Shown here piece by piece: positions 51,502 through 59,217 of a DNA stretch of 64,000 nucleotides. How positions within the stretch are numbered: position 1 is the first letter of the stretch; each line of letters begins with the position of its first letter. The notes under the pieces are model-generated. The model ran no database searches. It saw only the letters and a list, made by a program, of their open reading frames with translations, and was not told where the DNA came from. The translations under genes and the position numbers were made by a program. Source of the DNA: G963720475 sp963720475 (lineage in GTDB: Bacteria; Actinomycetota; Thermoleophilia; Solirubrobacterales; Thermoleophilaceae); contig OY970394.1 of NCBI GenBank assembly GCA_963720475.1, positions 1,736,001 through 1,800,000 on the forward strand, in the 5' to 3' direction.

Positions 51502-52545
51502 ATGGCGGCCTCAGGTCTTCGGGGGAAGCTCCCGCGCGTAATCGCGGCGCTGCTGGCTGCGGCCGGCGTCCTTGCGCTCGCCTCGTGCGGTTCGGACGAC
51601 GACAATGCCAACACGCCGCCGCCGGTCGCCCGTCCGCAGGACTTCCCGCAGCCCGCCGGTCGCCGTCTCGAGGAGTTGATCAAGCAGTTCGGCCCGGAGG
51701 GCCCAGTCCTTTCGCCTGCGGTGTCCGAGCTGGAGCCTGGGACCAATCGCTTCGGCTTCGGTCTCTTCGATCGCTCGCGCCGCCAGATCGCGGATGCGCC
51801 CGTCGCGCTCTATCTCGCACCGGCGGTCAACGGCCGCGTCACGACCGGCAAGGTCGAGGGCCCGTTCACCGCCGACTACGAGTCGCTCGCGGTCAAGGGC
51901 CCCTACCAGAGCGAGACCGTCGCCAAGGACGCGGACACCGCCAAGTCCGTCTACGTCGCGAACCTCAAGTTCCCCAAGGAGGGCCAGTACGCGGTCATCG
52001 GCGTCGCCCGGCTCGACGACAGGCTCGTCAACACCGGTCCGATCTCGGTGGTCGTGAAGAAGGACTCGAAGGTGCCGCGGGTCGGTGAGGCGGCGCCGAA
52101 GATCGACACCCCGACCGCCGACGACGTCGGGGGCGACGTTAAGCAGATCGACACGCGCGCGCCGGCCACCTCGATGCACGAGCAGTCGTTCCGCGACGTG
52201 GTGGGGAAGAAGCCGACCGTGCTGCTGTTCGCGACCCCGTCGTTGTGCCAGAGCCGGGTCTGCGGGCCCGTCGCCGACATCACCGAGCAGGTCAAGCAGG
52301 AGCGCGGCAACGACGACATCGCCTTCGTCCACATGGAGATCTTCCAGGGCAACGAGATCAAGCAGGGCTGTCTGGAGAGGGAGCGCTCGCTCAAGGAGTG
52401 CTTCCGCGAGCAGGTGATCGCCTACAACCTGCCGACCGAGCCGTGGCTCTTCACGGTGGACCGCAACGGCCGCGTCGCCGCCCGCATCGAGGGCGCATTC
52501 TCGGAGCGCGAGCTCAAGCAGGCGATCGCGAAGGCCGGCGGCTGA
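51502..52545 (+). CDS. Lipoprotein with C-terminal thioredoxin-like domain
   Basis: A 347-residue lipoprotein. The signal MAASGLRGKLPRVIAALLAA ends at lipobox LASC (about Cys29). The middle (about 70-190) is a beta-sandwich-like region (NRFGFGLFDRSRRQIADAPV, YVANLKFPKEGQYAVIGVAR). The end (about 195-345) is thioredoxin-like: KPTVLLFATPSLCQSRVCGP with a CxxxxC pair instead of CxxC, then EPWLFTVDRNGRVAARIEGA. It probably acts outside the membrane as a redox or peroxiredoxin-like protein (inference). The 3' end and downstream DNA begin the inverted repeat shared with 54.5 kb. Confidence 0.78.
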   Translation: MAASGLRGKLPRVIAALLAAAGVLALASCGSDDDNANTPPPVARPQDFPQPAGRRLEELIKQFGPEGPVLSPAVSELEPGTNRFGFGLFDRSRRQIADAPVALYLAPAVNGRVTTGKVEGPFTADYESLAVKGPYQSETVAKDADTAKSVYVANLKFPKEGQYAVIGVARLDDRLVNTGPISVVVKKDSKVPRVGEAAPKIDTPTADDVGGDVKQIDTRAPATSMHEQSFRDVVGKKPTVLLFATPSLCQSRVCGPVADITEQVKQERGNDDIAFVHMEIFQGNEIKQGCLERERSLKECFREQVIAYNLPTEPWLFTVDRNGRVAARIEGAFSERELKQAIAKAGG

Positions 52546-52548
52546 GCC

Positions 52549-52750
52549 ACAGCCTGCTCGCCGCCGGGCTAGGCTAGGCCCATGTCCAGAGGGAGGCTCG
52601 TGATGCTCCGCAGGCTTCGTCCGCGCTCCATCTACGACGTTTGCGCCGCGCTGGCGCTCTTCATCGCGCTCGGTGGCACCGCCTATGCGGTCAACACCAT
52701 CGGAAGCGACGACGTGATCGACGACTCCCTGCTCTCGCAGGACATCAGGA
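52549..52750 (+). repeat. Inverted-repeat arm 1 (promoter plus N-terminal coding of paralogue 1)
   Basis: Closely matches the reverse complement of about 54415-54623. Shared stretches include GCCTGCTCGC, GCTAGGCTA, GGGAGGCTCGT before the ATG, and TTTGCGCCGCGCTGGCGCTC in the coding part. The repeat covers the promoter, ribosome site and signal-sequence codons. A TAGGCT hexamer (52570-52575) is common to both arms. Confidence 0.75.
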
Positions 52751-53277
52751 ACCAGACGGTCGGGACCGCTGACCTCGCCCTCGGCTCGGTCTGGGGCAGC
52801 CGGATCAGAGACGACGGAATTACCAGCAGCCACGTCATCAACAACAGCCTCAAGGGCCAAGACATCGACGAGCAGACGTTTACCGCGCCGCTCGTGCGCG
52901 CGTTCGTGCGGGTCGTGCCCAGCACGTGTGCAGGCCCGATCGGCAACGAGTCCTGCGCGATCGAGCGTTCCAAGGGCGTTACCAGCGTCAGGCGAACAGG
53001 TACCGGCGTTTACTGCATCACCGCTCCCGCCCTCGACCGCGAGAAGGTCTCACCCGCTGTTTCGGTCGACTATCTCGCCACGCTGGAGCCCGGCGGCGAC
53101 GCCAGCGCGATGATTCACCCTGGATTCGGCGGGTGCCCGACTTCGAAGGACTTCATCGTGCTGACGCAGCGCCAGCCAACGACCACCGTGAATGCCGGCG
53201 GGGGTGTCAACAACGCTTCGGCCGTCGGGCCATCACAGTTCAGCGATCAAGTTGGCTTCACGCTCGTTATGCCCTGA
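52603..53277 (+). CDS. Secreted/anchored protein, paralogue 1
   Basis: A 224-residue exported protein with N-terminus MLRRLRPRSIYDVCAALALF followed by IALGGTAYAVN, an uncleaved or late-cleaved signal of a type I know from Thermoleophilia surface proteins. The following region (about 30-75) has short repeats of S-L-x-x-x-D-I and V-W-G-S-R-I. The C-terminal half holds four Cys and ends SDQVGFTLVMP. ATG at 52603 is favoured over 52582 because the matching position, ribosome site (GGGAGG) and start are kept in the paralogue at 54563. Function unknown. Confidence 0.7.
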   Translation: MLRRLRPRSIYDVCAALALFIALGGTAYAVNTIGSDDVIDDSLLSQDIRNQTVGTADLALGSVWGSRIRDDGITSSHVINNSLKGQDIDEQTFTAPLVRAFVRVVPSTCAGPIGNESCAIERSKGVTSVRRTGTGVYCITAPALDREKVSPAVSVDYLATLEPGGDASAMIHPGFGGCPTSKDFIVLTQRQPTTTVNAGGGVNNASAVGPSQFSDQVGFTLVMP

Positions 53278-53291
53278 GCGTGGGTCGGCTC

Positions 53292-53297
53292 TAGGAT
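53292..53297 (+). promoter_or_regulatory. Candidate -10 hexamer of the CAT tRNA
   Basis: TAGGAT ends 6 nt before the mature 5' end of the tRNA. The same spacing is seen to start codons elsewhere, which supports reading these hexamers as -10 elements. Confidence 0.5.
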
Positions 53298-53303
53298 CCC
53301 CGC

Positions 53304-53377
53304 GGGCCGGTAGCTCAGGTGGTCAGAGCAGCGGACTCATAATCCGTAGGTCGCTGGTTCGAGTCCAGCCCGGCCCA
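53304..53377 (+). tRNA. tRNA with anticodon CAT (Met, or Ile2 after lysidine modification)
   Basis: Cloverleaf: acceptor GGGCCGG (53304-53310) with CCGGCCC (53370-53376), D-arm with AGCTCAGGTGGTCAGAGCA, anticodon arm CGGACTCATAATCCG, T-arm CTGG-TTCGAGT-CCAG and discriminator A. The anticodon CAT with this body could be elongator Met or Ile(k2CAU); the acceptor stem is not decisive by eye. Followed 12 nt later by a clean terminator. Confidence 0.92.
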
Positions 53378-53388
53378 AGTGCCGAAGG

Positions 53389-53408
53389 CCCCGCTACGGC
53401 GGGGTTTT
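53389..53408 (+). terminator. Intrinsic terminator after the CAT tRNA
   Basis: CCCCGC (53389-53394), TACG tetraloop and GCGGGG (53399-53404), followed by TTTT: a short stable UNCG-type hairpin with a U tract. Confidence 0.85.
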
Positions 53409-53423
53409 CGCGTTAGGGCGCCA

Positions 53424-53429
53424 TAGGAT
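53424..53429 (+). promoter_or_regulatory. Candidate -10 hexamer of the cupin gene
   Basis: TAGGAT ends 6 nt before the GTG at 53436. It lies directly after the tRNA terminator, so the cupin gene has its own promoter. Confidence 0.5.
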
Positions 53430-53435
53430 TGCGCC

Positions 53436-53840
53436 GTGCCGTTCACGCTCAGGAACCTCAAGGAGGATCTGGCAGACGTCGGGTCCAACTTCGACGGCGC
53501 GCCGGACCTGGAGTTCCGCCTCGCAACCGAGGCGCTCGAGCTCGAGGAATCCGGCCTGAGCTACCAGCGCGTCCCGCCCGGCTATCGCTTCCCGTACGGC
53601 CACACGCACAAGAAGCAGGAGGAGGTGTACGTGGTCCTGCGGGGGAGCGGGCGGATCAAGCTCGACGACGAGATCGTCGAGCTCAAGGAATGGGACGCGG
53701 TGCGCGTCCCGCCCGGTACGTGGCGAGGCTACGAGGCCGGGCCGGAGGGCCTCGAGATCCTCGTCGTCGGCGCGCCCAATCTCGGCGAGGCTCCGCGCGA
53801 AGACGTCGATGGCCAGCGCGACTGGTGGGCTGACTCTTAG
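53436..53840 (+). CDS. Cupin-domain protein
   Basis: A 134-residue small beta-barrel protein with the cupin motif 1 GHTHKKQEEVYVVLRGSGRI (His, His and Glu metal ligands) and motif 2 WDAVRVPPGTWRGYEAGPEG. In motif 2 the usual His is replaced in PPGTWR, so metal binding may be weaker. Function unknown; such proteins bind small ligands or act as isomerases or dioxygenases. GTG start at 53436, leaderless-type promoter. Confidence 0.85.
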   Translation: MPFTLRNLKEDLADVGSNFDGAPDLEFRLATEALELEESGLSYQRVPPGYRFPYGHTHKKQEEVYVVLRGSGRIKLDDEIVELKEWDAVRVPPGTWRGYEAGPEGLEILVVGAPNLGEAPREDVDGQRDWWADS

Positions 53841-53852
53841 AGCGGTCCGGTC

Positions 53853-54563
53853 CTACGGAATCACGATCTGGAACGGAACGCTGGTGCTGTTGTTGGCAAT
53901 AGACGCGACCGTCACCGAGCCGTCGTTTGTCGTGTTGCCCACGTCGACGGTGCCGCGCTTCTCGGTGACCACCAGGTAGTCGGTGTCGTCATTCGGGCAA
54001 AGGGTGCCGGCCTGGGAGGCCGGCCCGACCGACACCTGCGCGTCGGTCGGAACGGTTGACCCGAGCCATTCGACGCTGACTGCCGCCGGGATCTTGTCGG
54101 CATCGATGCCCGGAGCGGTTACGCAGTAGAAGCTGCCGTCCTGGGTCACCTTGGTGATCCCCTTGGCCGTGGGCATCGGGCACTCGTTATTGCCTGGACC
54201 GGCAATGCATGGGTTCGTAAGTGGGTTGATGCGGGCGTAGCCGCGCACGAGCGACGCAGCCTGCTCGTTGATGTCGGACGCGGTCAGGCTGTCGTTGACG
54301 ACATTGTTCTTGTTGACGGAGTCGTCGGCGAGCTTGCCGGCGAAGATCCCGCCGTCCTTGAGCCGGCTGCCCCAGACCGAGTCGATCGCCAGGTCGTTGA
54401 CCTTGACCTGCTGGTTCTGGATGTCCTGCGACAGGATCGACTCGTCCACGATGTCGGCGCTCCCGACCGTGTTGACCGCGTAGGCGGTGCCTCCGAGGGC
54501 GATGAAGAGCGCCAGCGCGGCGCAAACGTCATAGATGGAGCGCGGACGAAACCTGCGGAACAT
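53853..54563 (-). CDS. Secreted/anchored protein, paralogue 2 (inverted)
   Basis: A 236-residue homologue of the gene at 52603, on the other strand. The first 55 residues are almost identical (RPRSIYDVCAALALFIALGG). The later part has diverged (SLVRGYARINPLTNPCIAGP, FYCVTAPGIDADKIPAAVSV, YLVVTEKRGTVDVGNTTNDG) but keeps the Cys positions and the end VPFQIVIP. Start ATG 54563 with ribosome site GGGAGG. Likely arose by an inverted duplication around the tRNA and cupin genes. Function unknown. Confidence 0.7.
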   Translation of the reverse strand: MFRRFRPRSIYDVCAALALFIALGGTAYAVNTVGSADIVDESILSQDIQNQQVKVNDLAIDSVWGSRLKDGGIFAGKLADDSVNKNNVVNDSLTASDINEQAASLVRGYARINPLTNPCIAGPGNNECPMPTAKGITKVTQDGSFYCVTAPGIDADKIPAAVSVEWLGSTVPTDAQVSVGPASQAGTLCPNDDTDYLVVTEKRGTVDVGNTTNDGSVTVASIANNSTSVPFQIVIP

Positions 54564-54623
54564 AACGAGCCTCCCTCGGGGCCTGGGAGTAGCCTAGCCT
54601 GCGAGCGAGCAGGCTGCGTCAGC
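54415..54623 (-). repeat. Inverted-repeat arm 2 (promoter plus N-terminal coding of paralogue 2)
   Basis: Reverse-complement partner of 52549-52750. Includes GGCTAGGCTA, GAGGGAGGCTCGTTATG and the signal-sequence codons. The two arms face each other around 1.7 kb that contains a tRNA, a terminator and the cupin gene. Confidence 0.75.
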
Positions 54624-54655
54624 CGCTCCGGACCACTCGCGAACGAGGAGAACAG

Positions 54656-54991
54656 ATGGCCAAGAAATTCGAGCCGCGCACCTACGACGTGCCGGCCGAC
54701 CAGTTGTACGACGCCCTCAAGCGGGCGATGGCGAGCCTCAAGTACAAGATCAACGGTGAGGACCCGGCGACGAAGACGATCACGTTCAACACCGGGATCT
54801 CGATCTGGAGCTGGGGAGGCCAGGACATGGCCGTCCAGGTCACAGCGGTCGGCGAGTCGCAAAGCACGCTCGACGTCGGCGGCGAGCTCGCGGTGAAGAT
54901 CCAGGCGACCTCGTGGGGCGAGAAGAACCGGATCGCGAAGAAGCTCTTCGCGCAGGTCGAGGAGATCGTCGGAGCACCGGTAGGCGAGTAG
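54656..54991 (+). CDS. Hypothetical protein
   Basis: A 111-residue alpha/beta protein with no signal or membrane segment (MAKKFEPRTYDVPADQLYDA, then LKYKINGEDPATKTITFNTG, IWSWGGQDMAVQVTAVGESQ and a C-terminal helix KNRIAKKLFAQVEEIVG). The pattern of a helix followed by four strands and a last helix is like small lipid-binding or DUF1499-type proteins, but I cannot assign a family. GAGGAGAACAG before the ATG is a good ribosome site. Divergent from paralogue 2. Confidence 0.65.
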   Translation: MAKKFEPRTYDVPADQLYDALKRAMASLKYKINGEDPATKTITFNTGISIWSWGGQDMAVQVTAVGESQSTLDVGGELAVKIQATSWGEKNRIAKKLFAQVEEIVGAPVGE

Positions 54992-55026
54992 TCCGCCCGC
55001 CCTTGTCCGGGCGCCGCGCAACCTCA

Positions 55027-55032
55027 TACGCT
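55027..55032 (+). promoter_or_regulatory. Candidate -10 hexamer of the GAP-family gene
   Basis: TACGCT ends 7 nt before the GTG at 55040. Confidence 0.45.
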
Positions 55033-55039
55033 CTCGCCC

Positions 55040-55756
55040 GTGCTGCTCGAGCTACTCCCGTACGCCCTCTGCTCGGCCGCCTATCCGACCCTGCTCGCGA
55101 TGGTCATGGTGATGCTCGGCCGCCCCAGCCCAAAGCGGCTGATCGGGGGCTTCCTGTTCGGGGCGATGACGATGAGCCTCACCGTAGGCTTCGTCGTGAT
55201 CGCGCTGTTGCGCTCGGGTCACACGCTGTCGGGCAGCTCCGGCAGGACCATCAGCCCGGTCGTGGACCTCGCCGTCGGCGCGCTGCTGTTGGGCTTGCTC
55301 GCGATGCTGCTGACCGGCGGACGGCTCGATCGCATCGCCGACCGCCGTGCCGCGCGCAAGGCGGAGAAGGAAGCGAAGGCGAAGGAGAAGGCAAGGGAAA
55401 AAGGGAAGGACCCGTGGTCGAAGCGCGTCCTCTCCGGCGGCTCGGTCAAGCTCGCCATCCTCGCCGGCTTCGTTCTCAACCTGCCGGGCGCGCTCTACCT
55501 CGTCTCGCTCAAGGACATCGCCGAATCCAATGCGACGAACACCGAGGTGGTCGTCGCCGTCGTCTTCTACAACCTGATCATGTTCCAGTGGGCTGAGCTG
55601 CCGCTGATCGGCTACGCGATCGCCCCCGATAGGACCCAGGCCGCGGTCACGCGCTTCTACGACTGGCTCGGCGCGCACACGCGCACGATCGCGATCACGC
55701 TGCTCGCCGCCGTCGGGCTCTACCTCGCGGCGAAGGGCATCGTCGGGCTCGTATAG
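55040..55756 (+). CDS. GAP-family membrane protein (Sap-like)
   Basis: A 238-residue protein with six hydrophobic segments (for example LLPYALCSAAYPTLLAMVMV, MTMSLTVGFVVIALL, VDLAVGALLLGLLAMLLTGG). A charged cytoplasmic loop (about 100-132, RRAARKAEKEAKAKEKAREK) separates the two halves. This fits the GAP/SfLAP family, whose mycobacterial members are linked to cell-surface lipid export. The cargo here is unknown. GTG start with a -10 hexamer 7 nt upstream. Confidence 0.76.
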   Translation: MLLELLPYALCSAAYPTLLAMVMVMLGRPSPKRLIGGFLFGAMTMSLTVGFVVIALLRSGHTLSGSSGRTISPVVDLAVGALLLGLLAMLLTGGRLDRIADRRAARKAEKEAKAKEKAREKGKDPWSKRVLSGGSVKLAILAGFVLNLPGALYLVSLKDIAESNATNTEVVVAVVFYNLIMFQWAELPLIGYAIAPDRTQAAVTRFYDWLGAHTRTIAITLLAAVGLYLAAKGIVGLV

Positions 55757-55783
55757 GGCGGGGCGGGCGCCGCCGCGATCGAA

Positions 55784-55789
55784 TAGCCT
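55784..55789 (+). promoter_or_regulatory. Candidate -10 hexamer of the second SRPBCC gene
   Basis: TAGCCT ends 11 nt before the ATG at 55801, slightly longer spacing than elsewhere. Confidence 0.35.
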
Positions 55790-55800
55790 GCCGCGCGCAG

Positions 55801-56241
55801 ATGGCCGGCTTCACCCTCGTCCGCGACATCACAGCGCCGCCCGAGACGGTTTTCGACGTCCTTAGCGACCACCGCGGCTACGCCGACATCTCGCCGCTCC
55901 GGCGTGTGGAGCTCGAGCGCGAGGGCACCCCGGCTCCGAACGGCGTCGGCGCAATCCGCAAGCTGATCGCAGCGGGCCCGCCGATCCGCGAGGAGGTGAC
56001 CGTCTACGAGTCGCCGTCGCGTTTCGCCTACAAGATGCTCTCGGGCGCCCCGGTGAAGGACCACGTCGGCACGGTCACGCTTACACCGAAGAACGGCGGC
56101 ACGCACATGCGCTACCAGATCGAGACAACGCCGACGATTCCCGTCGTCGGCGGCGTGACCGTAGTCCCCGTGATGCGCGTGATGATCAACCGGCTGATGG
56201 TCGGCGTCGCCAAGGAATCCGAGCGGCGCGCGGCCGCGTAG
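55801..56241 (+). CDS. SRPBCC (polyketide cyclase-like) protein
   Basis: A 146-residue START/Bet v1-fold protein: FTLVRDITAPPETVFDVLSD, HRGYADISPLRRVELEREGT, GAIRKLIAAGPPIREEVTVY, DHVGTVTLTPKNGGTHMRYQ and a C-terminal helix MINRLMVGVAKESE. The family binds hydrophobic ligands; the function here is unknown. Unrelated in sequence to the SRPBCC protein near recO apart from the fold. Confidence 0.82.
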   Translation: MAGFTLVRDITAPPETVFDVLSDHRGYADISPLRRVELEREGTPAPNGVGAIRKLIAAGPPIREEVTVYESPSRFAYKMLSGAPVKDHVGTVTLTPKNGGTHMRYQIETTPTIPVVGGVTVVPVMRVMINRLMVGVAKESERRAAA

Positions 56242-56307
56242 CCGGACCAGCCACCTGCGGAACCGCAACTTCGCCGGCCCGCTTCGTTCACCATTCGGAG
56301 CACTCGC

Positions 56308-58272
56308 GTGGAGCACCCGAACCTCGACCCCGATCGCCAACGCCGCCGTGAAGAGGTGCGCTCGCGCACGCGCCGGCGGCGCCGCCTCGCCGGTCTTGCG
56401 CTCGCCGTATGCGTCCTGGCGGCGGGTGTCGTCGTCGCGATCAGCCTGATCGGCGGCGACGACTCCTCCGGCAACGGCCATGCGCGCACCGCCGAATCGG
56501 CGAACGCGACGATCGACGAGCTCGAGTCCGTCCTCGGCAAGATCGTCACGCCGTGGCCATCGCAGCAGGTGCGCAACGGCCTCTTCCGCGACCCGACCAC
56601 CAATCGCGCCCGCCCGGGCTTCGGGCCGGTGATGCTCGGCGAGGCGCTGATGCGGGAAGGCAAGCGGACCGGCGACGACAAGCTGACCGAGTCGGGCCTG
56701 CGCGTCGTCACCACGACCGCGCGCCGCAAGCGCGGCCTGGTCGAGAACCCGCTCACCATGCTCGCGATCGCGTCCGCCTACAACTGGGCGAAGAAGAACC
56801 TTGCGGGCGACAAGCGCTTCACCGGCTCCCGCCGCGCGTGGGAGGCATACCTCGCCGACTGGAAGGCGGCCGAAGTCGGCGCGGAGGCGCAGGCTTGCTT
56901 CGCCGACCCCGACTGCTTCAACAACTACAAGCTGATCGAGGCCGTCGCCGTGCTCGAGTTGCTGCGCACGGGGGTGAAGCCGTCCGGGCCGGACTCGCGG
57001 CTTGCGGACAGGAACGCGAAGCGACGCGCCGCCACCGCATTCGCCGACGCGGCGCCCAAGGCGGCCGGCAAGCGCGCGAAGACCGTTGGCGCGAAGCCCA
57101 ACCTGTCGCGGCTAGGCATCCTCGCCGACGAGCCGACCTACCCGCTCGCCTACCACCCGCTCAGCGTGATGATGCTCGGCCGCGGGATCGAGCTGCTCGG
57201 CGATGATGCGCCGCGGTCGGCGATCGATACGTTCAGGCGGACCGCGGAGGCGCTCAACGCCTACGCTGGTCCCGACGGCGACGTCGCCTTCATCGGCCGC
57301 GCGCAGCAGGAGATCTGGGCCCTCGGGGCAGCGGTGTACGCCGGCGAGCTCTGCGGGCGCCTCTACGCCAAGTCTCACCCCGCGACGGCCGGCCGCTGCC
57401 GCACGATGGCGGCGCGCGTGCTCGCGCGGATCTCCGCGGTGCACGGCTTCGGCGCGGTGGGGGTCAACGTCGTCCCGCGCTTCAACGGCCAGAAGAAGAT
57501 CGACCGCCGCGGGCTCGACCGCTACGCGCGCTTCCTCTCCTACAACGGGATGACCGCGCTCTTCCTCGACTACGCCGAGGACCAGCTCGAGGCCTCGCGT
57601 TCCGTCGAGGGGGCGGCGCTTCCGCTCGACTCGGGCGGCGCGTTCGTGGATCCCGAGCGGACGAAGTTCGCCACGCTGCGCCAGGGCAACATCTGGTTCG
57701 CGGTGCACGGCGTCGGCCCCGTCCGCGTGAAGGACCTCCGCTACGACTTCGGGCTCGCGGCGCTGAAGCAACGCCAGGCCGACGGCAGCTGGCGCGACGT
57801 CCTGCGCCCGCGCCCGAACGCTTCCGAGCTGGCGGAGGAGGGGATGGGCCCCGCGCTCGTGCAGGGGGCGCAGACCGGCGTCCCGTGGGGTGAGTCGATC
57901 TCGGCCGACCCCGCCCGCGGCGAGATCGTCGTCCGCGGCGGCTGGCGGCTGCCGCGGCAAGGGGCGTGGCTCCGCCGCGGTGTGACCTTCCGCTACAAGG
58001 CGCTCGACGACGGCGTCGCGATCAGCTTCCCGGCACGCAAGGGCGACCGCTTCCGCTACACCGATTTCGTCGTTCCGAAGGGTGCGTCGCTATCCGACGG
58101 GGGGCGCGTCCTCACCTCGCGCGACTCGGTCTCGACGATCCCGGATCGCCCCGACCGGGAGCGGCGCCAGAGCGGCATTTCGTCGGCTGTGGACACCGCG
58201 CTGGTCGCAATCACGCGCTTCGCGGACAGCGGCGACGGCGGCACACAGAGTTGGACGATCCGCGCCCCGTAA
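56308..58272 (+). CDS. Large membrane-anchored extracellular protein of unknown function
   Basis: A 654-residue protein with a basic N-terminus (RRREEVRSRTRRRRRL) and one helix (about 29-49, LAGLALAVCVLAAGVVVAIS), then a large outer domain. The first two thirds are helical with repeated hairpins (GLVENPLTMLAIASAYNWAK, YHPLSVMMLGRGIELLGDD, AQQEIWALGAAVYAGELCGR). The last third is beta-rich (FATLRQGNIWFAVHGVGPVR, GAWLRRGVTFRYKALDDGVA). A helical toroid followed by a beta-sandwich is the layout of alginate lyase/heparinase-type polysaccharide lyases, so a surface carbohydrate role is possible but not shown. GTG start. Confidence 0.7.
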   Translation: MEHPNLDPDRQRRREEVRSRTRRRRRLAGLALAVCVLAAGVVVAISLIGGDDSSGNGHARTAESANATIDELESVLGKIVTPWPSQQVRNGLFRDPTTNRARPGFGPVMLGEALMREGKRTGDDKLTESGLRVVTTTARRKRGLVENPLTMLAIASAYNWAKKNLAGDKRFTGSRRAWEAYLADWKAAEVGAEAQACFADPDCFNNYKLIEAVAVLELLRTGVKPSGPDSRLADRNAKRRAATAFADAAPKAAGKRAKTVGAKPNLSRLGILADEPTYPLAYHPLSVMMLGRGIELLGDDAPRSAIDTFRRTAEALNAYAGPDGDVAFIGRAQQEIWALGAAVYAGELCGRLYAKSHPATAGRCRTMAARVLARISAVHGFGAVGVNVVPRFNGQKKIDRRGLDRYARFLSYNGMTALFLDYAEDQLEASRSVEGAALPLDSGGAFVDPERTKFATLRQGNIWFAVHGVGPVRVKDLRYDFGLAALKQRQADGSWRDVLRPRPNASELAEEGMGPALVQGAQTGVPWGESISADPARGEIVVRGGWRLPRQGAWLRRGVTFRYKALDDGVAISFPARKGDRFRYTDFVVPKGASLSDGGRVLTSRDSVSTIPDRPDRERRQSGISSAVDTALVAITRFADSGDGGTQSWTIRAP

Positions 58273-58320
58273 GGCGCTTTTTGGGAGGAACTGCCGGGCG
58301 GTGGGCGAATCCCCCTAGCC

Positions 58321-59169
58321 GTGGCACACACAGGGACCGCACTCACCCTTTCGGAGGAGATCACCGAACGATTCGACGAGTTCTCGCGCTCCCAGCGGGA
58401 TGTCGGCCAGTACATCGTTGATCATCTCGACGAGGCCGCCTTCCACACGGCCGAGGAGCTCGCCCGGAGGGCGAACACCTCGAGCTCGACCGTCGTCCGC
58501 TTCGCGCAGGCGCTGGGGTTCGAGGGCTTCCCGGAGCTTCAGGACTCGGCGCGCGAGGAGTACAAGCGCGCTCGCGAGGCGGGCAACGGCGCCGCCCCCG
58601 CAGCCGCGCCGCCGCTGTTCCCGATCGACCAGACCGACTTCGAGGCGGCGCTCGCGGCCGACTACACGAACGTCGAGGACACGGCGCGCAAGATCGACCG
58701 CGAGCAGGTTGCAGGGATCGTCGAGCTGATCTCGCGCTCCGAGCGGATCCTGCTCTGCGGCAGCGACCAGATGGCCTTCTTCGCCAGCTACCTGCGCCAC
58801 CTGCTGATGCTGCTCGACTTCCGCTGCGAGGTCGTCACGAGCCCGAGCCAGGAAGGGCTTGCGAAGCTCAGCCGGCTCGACTCGCGCACGCTGCTGATCG
58901 GGTTCTCGGCCGGCCGCCCGCACCCGCTCGTCGTCCGCGCGATGAAGCTCGCCCACCATCGCGAGGCGCGCTCGGTCGCGATCTGCGACGCGACGCTCTC
59001 CGACGTCAGCCAGCACGCCGACCACAGCCTCTACTACTCGTCGTCGAGCCCGACCTTCGTGCGCTCGCACGCGGCGCTGATGTCGGTCATCCAGGCGCTC
59101 GCCTACGGCGTGTACTCGCTCGACGAGTCCGCCTACGCCGACCGCATCAAGGCCTTCAAGCTGAAGTAG
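58321..59169 (+). CDS. MurR/RpiR family transcriptional regulator
   Basis: A 282-residue regulator. The N-terminal HTH_6 domain (about 10-85) has RFDEFSRSQRDVGQYIVDHL, TAEELARRANTSSSTVVRFA then QALGFEGFPELQ. The C-terminal SIS sugar-phosphate-binding domain (about 125-265) has SRSERILLCGSDQMAFFASY and RTLLIGFSAGRPHPLVVRAM. Relatives respond to phosphosugars such as MurNAc-6-P. No sugar catabolic gene is adjacent, so the target is unknown. GTG at 58321, 48 nt after the preceding gene. Confidence 0.86.
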   Translation: MAHTGTALTLSEEITERFDEFSRSQRDVGQYIVDHLDEAAFHTAEELARRANTSSSTVVRFAQALGFEGFPELQDSAREEYKRAREAGNGAAPAAAPPLFPIDQTDFEAALAADYTNVEDTARKIDREQVAGIVELISRSERILLCGSDQMAFFASYLRHLLMLLDFRCEVVTSPSQEGLAKLSRLDSRTLLIGFSAGRPHPLVVRAMKLAHHREARSVAICDATLSDVSQHADHSLYYSSSSPTFVRSHAALMSVIQALAYGVYSLDESAYADRIKAFKLK

Positions 59170-59191
59170 CCCGTATCGCCTGGCCGCGGGC

Positions 59192-59197
59192 TAGGAT
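59192..59197 (+). promoter_or_regulatory. Candidate -10 hexamer of the DUF6777-like gene
   Basis: TAGGAT lies 20 nt before the GTG at 59218, with AAAGGGGGAG between, so this gene has a normal leader and ribosome site, unlike the leaderless cases. Confidence 0.45.
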
Positions 59198-59217
59198 GGG
59201 CCTCGAAAGGGGGAGCC

